Of a stretch of DNA of 8,916 nt, positions 1 through 6,587 are shown piece by piece. This DNA is from an uncultured Desulfovibrio sp. (GTDB lineage Bacteria; Desulfobacterota; Desulfovibrionia; Desulfovibrionales; Desulfovibrionaceae), in the NCBI GenBank assembly GCA_945871415.1, contig CAMBWG010000072.1, forward strand, positions 1-8,916, in the 5' to 3' direction. The translations under genes were made by a program, and so were the position numbers. The notes below the pieces were generated by a model. It saw nothing but the letters and a program-made list of their open reading frames with translations. It was not told where the DNA came from and ran no database searches. The first letter of the stretch is position 1. Every line of letters begins with the position of its first letter.

Positions 1-1515
1 CAGACGGGGAGCGCCGGACAGAGGCACGCCGTAGCCCGCGCCGCGCGGATAGCGCACGGCACAGGGGCCGGAGAGGGAAAAGGCCGTAGCCAGACAGTGA
101 CGCAGCTGGTCTTCGTCACGCGGAGCCAGCAGGGAGATATTGGGAATATGCCGCAGATAGGCGATATCAAACACGCCGTGATGCGTTGCTCCGTCCTCTC
201 CCACCAGCCCGGCCCGGTCAATGCAGAAGGTTACGGGCAGATTTTGCAGACAGACGTCATGCACTATCTGATCATAGGCGCGTTGCAGGAAGGTCGAATA
301 GATGGCCACGGCCGGACGATAGCCCTGACAGGCAAGACCGGCGGCAAAGGTGACGGCATGCTGCTCGCAGATGCCCACATCCACAAAGCGATCCGGGAAA
401 CGCTCCTGGAACGCATTGGTACCGGTGCCTTCGGGCATGGCGGCCGTAATGGCAATAATACGCTTGTCCTGTTCGGCCAGCTCCACCAGCGTCTTGCCGA
501 AGATGGACGTAAAGGACGGCACGGCTCCCTTGCCGGGAATGATGGGCATGCCGGTTTCGGGATGAAAATGCCCCACGCCGTGAAAATGGACGGGGTCCTG
601 CTCGGCGGGCGCGTAGCCCTTGCCCTTGCGGGTGCGGATATGCAGCAGAACGGGGCCGTCCTCCACGGCGGCCGCCATTTGCAGATGGCGGCGCAGAGCC
701 GGGATGTCATGCCCGTTGACAGGCCCGATATAGGTGAAACGGAAGGCTTCAAAGAGCATGCCGGGCGTAAAGAAAGACTTGAAACTCCATTCGCCGCGCA
801 TGGCGTATTCGGCCAGCTTGTTGCCGATGCGGGGAATGGCGCGCAGCAGGGAAAGAACATCCTTGCGCGCCTGCCGCACCCAGCGGCGGGACAGTGTCCG
901 GCTCAGGAAGCGGGACAGCGCGCCCACGTTGGGGGAAATGGAAATTTCATTGTCATTGAGAACAACAATCAGCCGGCGCCCCATGTGCCCGGCGAGGTTC
1001 AGCCCTTCAAAGGCTTCGCCGCCGGTAAGGGAGCCGTCCCCGATAACGGCAATCACATGATGATGAAGACCGGAAAGATCCCGGGCCAGCGCCATGCCGA
1101 GAGCTGCGGAAATGGATGTGGACGAATGCCCGACGCCGAAGTGATCGTAGGGGCTTTCCGTCCTGCGCGGGAAACCGGAAATGCCGCCCCACTGACGCAG
1201 CGTCGGGAAAAGATCGCGGCGGCCGGTAAGCAGCTTGTAGGCATAGGCCTGATGGCCCACGTCCCAGATGAGCTTGTCCTGCTCAAAATTAAAACAGGAC
1301 AACAGCGCCAGAGTGAGATCCGTCACCCCCAGCGAAGGCGCAAGGTGACCGCCGGTATGGGACACCACATCCACGATACGACAACGCACTTCTTCGGCCA
1401 GCTCGGCAAGCTGGGCGTCGGAAAGCGTCGCAATCTGCGCGGGCGAGGAGATACTTTGCAGAAGCGGGCACGGGCGCAGAGACGCCTCCGCCTCTCGGGA
1501 AGGGCTCTGCGACAT
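1..1515 (-). CDS. dxs: 1-deoxy-D-xylulose-5-phosphate synthase (C-terminus cut by window edge)
   Basis: Dxs is a cytoplasmic thiamine-diphosphate (TPP) enzyme that condenses pyruvate with glyceraldehyde 3-phosphate to 1-deoxy-D-xylulose 5-phosphate, the entry step of the MEP isoprenoid pathway and a precursor for TPP and pyridoxal phosphate. My translation gives 505 residues before the left edge; the family is about 620-640, so the last 115-135 or so (end of the C-terminal transketolase-like domain) are missing. Residues expected for activity are visible: His57 in SHTGGHLAPSLG, the TPP/Mg motif GDGSLTGG at 159-166 with Asn187 in VLNDNE, catalytic Glu384 in ICEQHAVTFAAG, Tyr406 in IYSTFLQRAYDQ, Arg434 in DRAG, His445, and Arg491 in RYPRG. 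The N-terminus is about 8-14 residues longer than the E. coli enzyme. The ATG directly follows the ispA stop codon (TAGATG, no gap), and GAGGG (1524-1528) lies 8 nt upstream, so translational coupling to ispA is likely. Identification is certain; the true end is not visible. Confidence 0.98.
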   Translation of the reverse strand, partial: MSQSPSREAEASLRPCPLLQSISSPAQIATLSDAQLAELAEEVRCRIVDVVSHTGGHLAPSLGVTDLTLALLSCFNFEQDKLIWDVGHQAYAYKLLTGRRDLFPTLRQWGGISGFPRRTESPYDHFGVGHSSTSISAALGMALARDLSGLHHHVIAVIGDGSLTGGEAFEGLNLAGHMGRRLIVVLNDNEISISPNVGALSRFLSRTLSRRWVRQARKDVLSLLRAIPRIGNKLAEYAMRGEWSFKSFFTPGMLFEAFRFTYIGPVNGHDIPALRRHLQMAAAVEDGPVLLHIRTRKGKGYAPAEQDPVHFHGVGHFHPETGMPIIPGKGAVPSFTSIFGKTLVELAEQDKRIIAITAAMPEGTGTNAFQERFPDRFVDVGICEQHAVTFAAGLACQGYRPAVAIYSTFLQRAYDQIVHDVCLQNLPVTFCIDRAGLVGEDGATHHGVFDIAYLRHIPNISLLAPRDEDQLRHCLATAFSLSGPCAVRYPRGAGYGVPLSGAPRL

Positions 1516-2406
1516 CTAAGCGACCCTCGTCACGGTATACAGGGCCAGAGCCCGCAGGAATTCGGCTTCGGGGCCGTGGAAGGAAGCAACAGCCTCCTGA
1601 GCAAGACGGGCCTGCTCCTGCGCAAGGCGGCGGCTTTCGTCGAGCCCCACAAGAGAAGGATAGGTGTTCTTGCCGTGTTCGGCATCGCTGCCCGCGGGTT
1701 TACCGAGGGTTTCGGTATCGGAAACCACATCCAGAATATCGTCGGCTATCTGGAAGGCTACGCCGAGGGCCGCGCCATAGCGGCTGATCCGCTGCAGTTC
1801 GATGCTCTCGGCCCCGGCCAGCAACGCGCCGCAGACGCAGGAGGCACGCAGCAGCGCGCCGGTTTTCATGGCGTGCATACGGCGAAGCTCATCCAGAGAA
1901 ACAGGCGGCATGCCGGTATAGATCATGTCCCATTCCTGCCCGCCGACCATGCCGGTCGAACCGGCGGCGCGGGCCATTTCGCCCACGGCGGCCAGCACGC
2001 GCGACGCGGGCAGATCCACCGTAGTCATGCGACCGAAGGCGTCCGTCAGCAGACCGTCGCCGGCAAGGATGGCGGTCGCCTCGTCAAAGGCCTTATGATT
2101 GGAGGGCTTGCCCCGACGCAGATCGTCGTCGTCCATGGCGGGCAGATCGTCATGAATGAGCGAATAGGTATGAATCATCTCGATGGCGGCGGCAAAGGGC
2201 AGCACGACGGATTCCGCCAGTCCGAACAGGGCGGCGCAGCTCAGGCAGAGTACGGGGCGCAGCCGCTTGCCTCCGGCCTGAAGGCTGTACAGCATGGAGT
2301 CCCGCAGACGCGGCGGCATATCGCCCCCCACGCAGGACGGCAGGAATTCTTCCACCATACGGGCCCGGCGCAGGAGCAGGGCCTTCATATCTTCGCCGCT
2401 CATCAT
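1516..2406 (-). CDS. ispA: Farnesyl diphosphate synthase (short-chain polyprenyl synthetase)
   Basis: This is a 296-residue trans-prenyltransferase, close to E. coli IspA (299). It is expected to condense isopentenyl diphosphate with dimethylallyl and then geranyl diphosphate to make farnesyl diphosphate (C15) in the cytoplasm. Visible motifs are GGKRLRP (45-51), the first Asp-rich motif DDLPAMDDDDLRRGK from Asp86 preceded by YSLIH, GGQEWD (155-160), the KTGALL segment (181-186), and the second Asp-rich motif FQIADDILD (218-226). The two-residue insertion in the first motif with Tyr81 at position -5 is the usual bacterial FPP synthase pattern. A geranyl- or geranylgeranyl-diphosphate product cannot be excluded from sequence alone. 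The first ATG overlaps the xseB stop codon in an ATGATGA arrangement, and AAGAGGA (2416-2422) ends 9 nt upstream, which favours this start over Met2 or Met7. Sitting directly before dxs, it pairs the first enzyme of the MEP pathway with the first chain elongation enzyme. Confidence 0.97.
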   Translation of the reverse strand: MMSGEDMKALLLRRARMVEEFLPSCVGGDMPPRLRDSMLYSLQAGGKRLRPVLCLSCAALFGLAESVVLPFAAAIEMIHTYSLIHDDLPAMDDDDLRRGKPSNHKAFDEATAILAGDGLLTDAFGRMTTVDLPASRVLAAVGEMARAAGSTGMVGGQEWDMIYTGMPPVSLDELRRMHAMKTGALLRASCVCGALLAGAESIELQRISRYGAALGVAFQIADDILDVVSDTETLGKPAGSDAEHGKNTYPSLVGLDESRRLAQEQARLAQEAVASFHGPEAEFLRALALYTVTRVA

Positions 2407-2675
2407 TGCTTGTCATCCTCTTCGCGTGCCGTATCGCCCGACAGGCGCACGGCCTCGACATCAAAATCCTGTTCTTCGCCGTTCTGCCACAGACGCACCT
2501 CGTGGCGCGCCTCTTCCAGACGCTTACGGCACAGGCGCGCGCATTCCACGCCCTCGCGGTACAGCGCCATGCCCTGCTCCAGCGGCAAATCGCCGCGTTC
2601 CAGAGTATTGACGATTTCCTGAAGGCGTTCAAGGCGCGTCTCAAAGGCATTTTTCTTGCTGTCTCGTGCGCCCAT
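2403..2675 (-). CDS. xseB: Exodeoxyribonuclease VII small subunit
   Basis: XseB is the small helical subunit of exonuclease VII, which binds in several copies along the XseA coiled coil; the complex degrades single-stranded DNA to short oligonucleotides. The chosen start gives 90 residues (E. coli XseB is 80). The family core is clear: FETRLERLQEIVNTLERGD, then LPLEQGMALYREGVECARLC and KRLEEARHEVRL, that is, two helices joined by the GDLPLE turn. The C-terminal tail is acidic and polar (TAREEDDKQ), as is common in the family. A GTG at 2684 in the same frame would add three residues (MPR), but the ribosome binding sequence GGGAGG (2685-2690) would then touch the start codon. From the ATG at 2675 it lies 9 nt away, so that start is preferred. 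The stop codon overlaps the ispA start. It is separated from xseA by the M23 peptidase gene. Confidence 0.93.
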   Translation of the reverse strand: MGARDSKKNAFETRLERLQEIVNTLERGDLPLEQGMALYREGVECARLCRKRLEEARHEVRLWQNGEEQDFDVEAVRLSGDTAREEDDKQ

Positions 2676-2684
2676 ACGGGGCAC

Positions 2685-2690
2685 CCTCCC
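2685..2690 (-). promoter_or_regulatory. Ribosome binding site that decides the xseB start
   Basis: On the minus strand this reads GGGAGG, followed by 9 nt (GTGCCCCGT) and then the ATG at 2675. A second purine-rich stretch, GGAG, lies just upstream and could serve the alternative GTG at 2684 with 7 nt spacing, so the GTG start is not fully excluded. Confidence 0.6.
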
Positions 2691-2729
2691 TCTCCGGCTC
2701 GTTCCGGGCTCATCATCCGAAGCAGGACT

Positions 2730-3596
2730 CTAGCGTTTTTCCACCTTCTCCAGCAAGGGCAAAATATCCACGGACTGACCCTGCGCAAACAGCGAGAGAT
2801 GGAGATGCGGCCCTGTCACGCGACCCGTCGCGCCCACAAGGCCGACGACCTGACCGCGCCGCACGCTTTCGCCGGGGCGCACCAGAATCTTTGACATGTG
2901 GAGATAGGCGGTCACGACGCCCAGCCCGTGATCGAGATAGACGGCATTGCCGGAGAAATAGAGATTGTCCGCCAGCGTCACCACGCCGTCGGCACAGGCT
3001 TTGATGGGCGTCCCCTCGGGGGAACGCAGGTCGAGCCCCTTGTGAAAGCCGCGCGGCTGCCCGTTGAACACGCGACGCAACCCGTACTGGCTGGAAATGC
3101 CGCCCTCCACAGGACGCACGAAGGGAACCGTCCAGGAACGCCGGGAAGAATAGATGGCCAGAGCGCGGGCGACCTTGCGCCGATCTTCCCTGATGCGGGC
3201 CATGACATCGGCGGGCGGCGACACATACTTTCTGTCAACGGTCAGCTTCTGCACGGGCCGCTTTCTGTCAAAGACGGCTATACGCGCCGAGGCGCTTTCC
3301 GTTCCACCCCGCACCGTAAGCGTCCGGGCGGCCTGCTTTTCTTCCAGAGGCATGCCCAGCAGGATGACGGCCTGCCACTGCTCCCCTTCCTGATACGCAT
3401 CGGCGGCATAGTCCTTGCCGCCCCAGGAAAAGACAAAACGCTGCACCGGCTGCGGGGAGGAAGCCAGCACGAGAAAGGCGTCGCCGCGGGCAACGCGATC
3501 CGGCGCGTCAAGAAGAGGCGCGGCCCCGGCCGGAGCCGACAGAACGCCGCACAGGCACAGCATCAGAAACGCCAGAACCCTAACGGGATTTTTCAT
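2730..3596 (-). CDS. Exported M23 (LytM-type) peptidoglycan endopeptidase
   Basis: The 288-residue protein starts with a signal peptide (MKNPVRVLAFLMLCLCGVLS, probable cleavage around residues 24-26, APAGAA). A beta-rich N-terminal region of about 100 residues follows (roughly 27-115), then a linker and an M23 domain at about 160-280. Zinc ligands and catalytic residues are all present: His185 and Asp189 in FHKGLDLRSPEGTPI, His233 in AYLHMSK, and His264/His266 in GPHLHLSL. It is therefore likely an active metallo-endopeptidase cutting peptidoglycan cross-links in the periplasm, unlike the degenerate LytM domains of EnvC/NlpD-type activators. There is no good lipobox. The gene overlaps the end of xseA by 17 nt, and AAGGAG (3604-3609, inside xseA) lies 7 nt before the ATG, a strong site that supports this start. 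A 54-nt gap leads to xseB. The exact bond cut and the regulator of the enzyme are unknown; the N-terminal region may bind a partner or autoinhibit. Confidence 0.93.
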   Translation of the reverse strand: MKNPVRVLAFLMLCLCGVLSAPAGAAPLLDAPDRVARGDAFLVLASSPQPVQRFVFSWGGKDYAADAYQEGEQWQAVILLGMPLEEKQAARTLTVRGGTESASARIAVFDRKRPVQKLTVDRKYVSPPADVMARIREDRRKVARALAIYSSRRSWTVPFVRPVEGGISSQYGLRRVFNGQPRGFHKGLDLRSPEGTPIKACADGVVTLADNLYFSGNAVYLDHGLGVVTAYLHMSKILVRPGESVRRGQVVGLVGATGRVTGPHLHLSLFAQGQSVDILPLLEKVEKR

Positions 3597-5007
3597 GCGG
3601 TTGCTCCTTGTGCACAGCGGTTACAACGGCCTCGACACGCCCGTCATGCAGCTGCACGGCGACGGCATCGCCCTGTTTCAGAGCCGCGGCGGAATCAATC
3701 GTCCTGCCGCGGCCATCGCGCAGCAGGGCATAGCCCCGGCGCAGAGGCGCGGCCGGGTCCTTGCCCGCAAGGGCCGCGTCGAGACGCTCCAGCCGCAGCC
3801 CGCGGCTGTCAAGCAGAGACGAGATTGCGCCCCGCAAACGTATTTCCAGAAGGTGCAGCGCGGCTTCCCGGGCTGCCGGCTCGCCTTCAAAGGCCCGATG
3901 CAGCCGGGGTTCCAGACGCTCCAGCCGGAGGGTGGACGCATCAAGGCTGTGGCGCATGGCGGCATGCAGACGGCTTTCCGCCATATCAACCTGACGGCCC
4001 AGACGTTCCAGACGCCTGTCGGGAGCGCACCAGTCCAGACGGCGCGCGGCATCATCCAGCAGACGGGCGCGCCGTTCCACGGCAAGAAGCGCGGCATGCC
4101 GCAGCGATGTTTCCAGATCGTCCACCCGCTGCGCCAGCTCCGCACGCGACGGCCAGAGCAGGTGCGCCGCATGAGAAGGCGTGGCCGCGCGCACATCGGC
4201 GGTCATGTCGGCAAGCGTCACATCCACTTCATGACCGATGCCCGCCAGAACAGGCACGGGCGAGCGGAAAACGGCCGTCGCCACGTCTTCTTCATTGAAG
4301 GTCCAGAGGTCTTCCAGCGAACCGCCGCCGCGGATAAGCACGATGACTTCCGCCCAGTCCTGCGCCGCCACAGCATGCATGGCCCGGATCACGTCGTCGG
4401 CGCTGCCCTCGCCCTGCACCCGGACGGGGAAAAGGCGGATGCGCGACCCGCTGCCCCGCTGCCGGGCCAGCTCCAGAAAATCGTGTATGGCCGCGCCGGA
4501 GGGGGATGTAATCAGCGCGACCCGCTGCGGGTCGAACGGCAGGGGACGCTTGCGCTCCAGGGCAAAATAGCCTTTGGCGGCCAGCAGACGCTTGCGTTCT
4601 TCAAAGGCCTGCGCCAGACCTCCCGCGCCCGCGGGCTGCACCAGCTCCACATACAGCTGATAGACGCCGCGCGGCGCATAGATGCCGATATGCCCGGCGC
4701 ACAGGACCTCAAGGCCGTTGCACAGGATTTCCGCAGGCGTCGGGGGCGGACTTTCATAGACTTCGCCGGTAAGCGGATCAAAACTCTGTCCCCGACGATT
4801 GCGCCCCCGAAAACAGACGCATTGCAGCTGCGCTTCCGCATCCTTGAGGCTGAAATAAACATGTCCGGAAGACGGGCGCGAGAGATTCGTGACCTCGCCG
4901 CGTACCCAGACAAAGGGAAAGCGCCCTTCCAGCGTCCGTCGCAGACGCTCCGTCAGCGCCCGAACACTCAGAATGATACCGTCTTCCGGCAGGGATACTG
5001 TCGACAT
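3580..5007 (-). CDS. xseA: Exodeoxyribonuclease VII large subunit
   Basis: XseA is the catalytic subunit of exonuclease VII, a metal-independent nuclease that degrades single-stranded DNA from both ends in repair. The product has 475 residues (E. coli 456). An N-terminal OB-fold spans about 11-125, with VWVRGEVTNLSRPSSGHVYF and LKDAEAQLQCVCFRGRN. The catalytic domain spans about 130-285, with VALITSPSGAAIHDF, VIVLIRGGGSLEDLWTFNEE (222-240) and LAGIGHEVDVTLADMTADVR (254-273). A long charged coiled-coil region follows (about 285-415, with RLERL three times at 332, 361 and 405), and a C-terminal segment contains PLRRGYALLRDGRG. An insertion at about 70-95 (through SFDPLTGEVYESPPP) makes the OB-fold longer than in E. 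coli. The ATG lies 20 nt after the DGC stop codon with only a weak ribosome binding sequence (GTGAG), so translation may depend on ribosomes finishing the DGC gene. The 3' end overlaps the M23 gene. Confidence 0.97.
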   Translation of the reverse strand: MSTVSLPEDGIILSVRALTERLRRTLEGRFPFVWVRGEVTNLSRPSSGHVYFSLKDAEAQLQCVCFRGRNRRGQSFDPLTGEVYESPPPTPAEILCNGLEVLCAGHIGIYAPRGVYQLYVELVQPAGAGGLAQAFEERKRLLAAKGYFALERKRPLPFDPQRVALITSPSGAAIHDFLELARQRGSGSRIRLFPVRVQGEGSADDVIRAMHAVAAQDWAEVIVLIRGGGSLEDLWTFNEEDVATAVFRSPVPVLAGIGHEVDVTLADMTADVRAATPSHAAHLLWPSRAELAQRVDDLETSLRHAALLAVERRARLLDDAARRLDWCAPDRRLERLGRQVDMAESRLHAAMRHSLDASTLRLERLEPRLHRAFEGEPAAREAALHLLEIRLRGAISSLLDSRGLRLERLDAALAGKDPAAPLRRGYALLRDGRGRTIDSAAALKQGDAVAVQLHDGRVEAVVTAVHKEQPHEKSR

Positions 5008-5027
5008 GGCTCACACTGGACGCTGAT

Positions 5028-6533
5028 TTACGCTTCCTTGAGTACCGGTCCGTTCTCCTCCGGCGTCGTGTCTTCCATTTCTTCCACACGATGCCGACCA
5101 CGGCTTTTAGCACGGTACAGGGCCTTGTCCGCCATATCCAGCGTTTCATGCAGCGAAGTCAGCCCCGGTTCCCGGAAAGCCAGACCGATGCTCACGGTCA
5201 GCCGCCCCCAGGGCGATGCCGGATGGGGGATGCCGGCCGACGCCAGCTTTGCCATCAGATCGCGGGCCACGGCGCGCACCTTATCCGGCTGTGCGCCCTC
5301 GCCCTGAAAGATCATGACAAATTCCTCGCCTCCGTAGCGGAAGGGAGTGCAGTTCGCGTCGGCGTAGCTCATGGCGATTTCCCCCACGCGACGCAGGGCA
5401 CCGTCGCCCGCCAGATGGCCCAGAGAGTCATTGTACTGTTTGAAGAGGTCAATATCGAACATGAGAATAGCGACGCACTCGTCGGGCACGCCGCCCTTCA
5501 GCAGCAGATCCAGGGCTCTGCGGTTGGAAAGGCCAGTCAGGGAATCCCGGAAACTCATGCTCTTGAGCTGTTCCTGCTCCTTTTCCAGCCGGGACGAACG
5601 GGCATCCTTGGCCAGCATATCCCGCTGCAGAAGAGGCAGAGCCTGAATCATTCTGTCCAGCTCCCTGATCCGCGACGAGGGATAGCGCCGGACCTCCCGA
5701 CCGTTCAGAATATCGGACAGAACATCCGACGCCTGCATGATGGGCAGCAAAATATGGTGATGCAGCAGCCAGCTCAGAATGGCAAGGCAGCAGGTCAGAC
5801 CGATGCACAAATGAAGGGCAATCTGCTGTATCCGCTCCGCATGCTGGGAAATGGCCGCCAGTTCACGATAAATCAGCTTTACTTCCGAATTGGACGCCGC
5901 CACACGAAAAGAGGTAAGGCGTTCAAGGATATTTCCGTTCAGTTTGCGGGAAAGTAAATCCTCTCGACGCAACGCATCCATAATACCCAGGATGCGCTGC
6001 GCAAGAGGGGCAAGAACGTTTTTGCCGGCGGCGGACACCCCGTCGGCCAGCTGCCGTATCCGTTCCCGCAGTTCGGCAGCGGAATTTTCCGTCAGGTTGA
6101 CGCAATTCTGCCACAGGGCCGAGAGCGCCTCCGCGGGAAGGCTCCCCCCGAGCTTGCCGTAATCTGCGAGAAAGGTATGCACGCTTTCCAGAAGCTGACC
6201 GTACAGCTGCACGACACGGTTTCGGGAGTCGTACAACTCCCGAATAGGAGAGCTTAAATCCCGTAACGTGCTGTCGTCCATGCGCTTGTCAAAGGAAATT
6301 TCCGCCAGCAGAGCCCGGATGCCGGTATAGGTGCTGCGCAGATATTCCTCATTGGGAGCCTGACGCAGCTGCGATACGGAGTGACGCAGGTATTCCAGAT
6401 TGAGCAGGGTGCGCTGCCCTTCCTGAATGGAAGGAAGATGCGCTTCACGGGATTCGCCCACCATGCGTTCGATACTCTGAACACTGGCATACAGGAACGC
6501 ATAGACAACGACGATGAACAGACCTTCCAGCAC
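5028..6533 (-). CDS. Membrane diguanylate cyclase with periplasmic helical sensor (start uncertain)
   Basis: This protein has a C-terminal GGDEF domain (about 325-485) that is expected to make cyclic di-GMP from two GTP. The domain carries DSLTGLSNRRAL, FDIDLFKQYNDSLGHLAGD and an intact active site RYGGEEF (399-405). The allosteric RxxD inhibitory site is absent: the matching positions are Asp392-Ala-Asn-Cys395. N-terminal to it lie a first membrane helix (about 3-19), a helical predicted periplasmic region (about 20-235), a second membrane helix (about 239-265), and a short HAMP-like linker (about 262-305) leading into a coiled segment. Counted from the GTG at 6533 the protein has 501 residues. 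That start has little ribosome binding sequence and lacks the positive residues expected before the first helix. In the same frame, translated upstream sequence (GADRRWYSIV) would supply them, and an ATG at 6574 with a good ribosome binding site sits nearby but 41 nt from the GTG, out of frame. The start therefore may be damaged or mis-sequenced. It lies directly downstream of an orphan SBP gene. Confidence 0.93.
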   Translation of the reverse strand: MLEGLFIVVVYAFLYASVQSIERMVGESREAHLPSIQEGQRTLLNLEYLRHSVSQLRQAPNEEYLRSTYTGIRALLAEISFDKRMDDSTLRDLSSPIRELYDSRNRVVQLYGQLLESVHTFLADYGKLGGSLPAEALSALWQNCVNLTENSAAELRERIRQLADGVSAAGKNVLAPLAQRILGIMDALRREDLLSRKLNGNILERLTSFRVAASNSEVKLIYRELAAISQHAERIQQIALHLCIGLTCCLAILSWLLHHHILLPIMQASDVLSDILNGREVRRYPSSRIRELDRMIQALPLLQRDMLAKDARSSRLEKEQEQLKSMSFRDSLTGLSNRRALDLLLKGGVPDECVAILMFDIDLFKQYNDSLGHLAGDGALRRVGEIAMSYADANCTPFRYGGEEFVMIFQGEGAQPDKVRAVARDLMAKLASAGIPHPASPWGRLTVSIGLAFREPGLTSLHETLDMADKALYRAKSRGRHRVEEMEDTTPEENGPVLKEA

Positions 6534-6571
6534 AATGGAATACCAGCGACGGTCCGCGCCGAGAAACGTTT

Positions 6572-6585
6572 CATGAGCTGCCTCT
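6572..6585 (-). promoter_or_regulatory. Out-of-frame ATG with good ribosome binding site before the DGC gene
   Basis: On the minus strand AGAGG (6581-6585), 6 nt spacer (CAGCTC) and ATG (6574) form a convincing start, 13 nt after the SBP stop codon. It would encode MKRFSAR and onward, but this frame is not the DGC frame. Adding one base in the following 35 nt, for example to the GG of TCTCGGCGCGG, would give MKRFSGADRRWYSIVLEG and run straight into the first membrane helix. The spacing and the quality of the site suggest this is the ancestral start of the DGC gene. Confidence 0.5.
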
Positions 6586-6587
6586 GG

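Noticed and set aside
97..2622. A stop-free frame of over 800 codons on the plus strand opposite dxs, ispA and xseB.
   Set aside because: It is antisense to three genes with full family motifs. GC-rich coding DNA often leaves such open antisense frames, and the translated product is low-complexity (rich in Gly, His, Gln, Arg) with no recognisable domain.
2898..5307. Long open plus-strand frames (466 and 630 codons) opposite the M23 peptidase and xseA.
   Set aside because: Same reason: composition-driven shadows of well supported minus-strand genes, with Arg/Pro/Ala-rich products and no domain.
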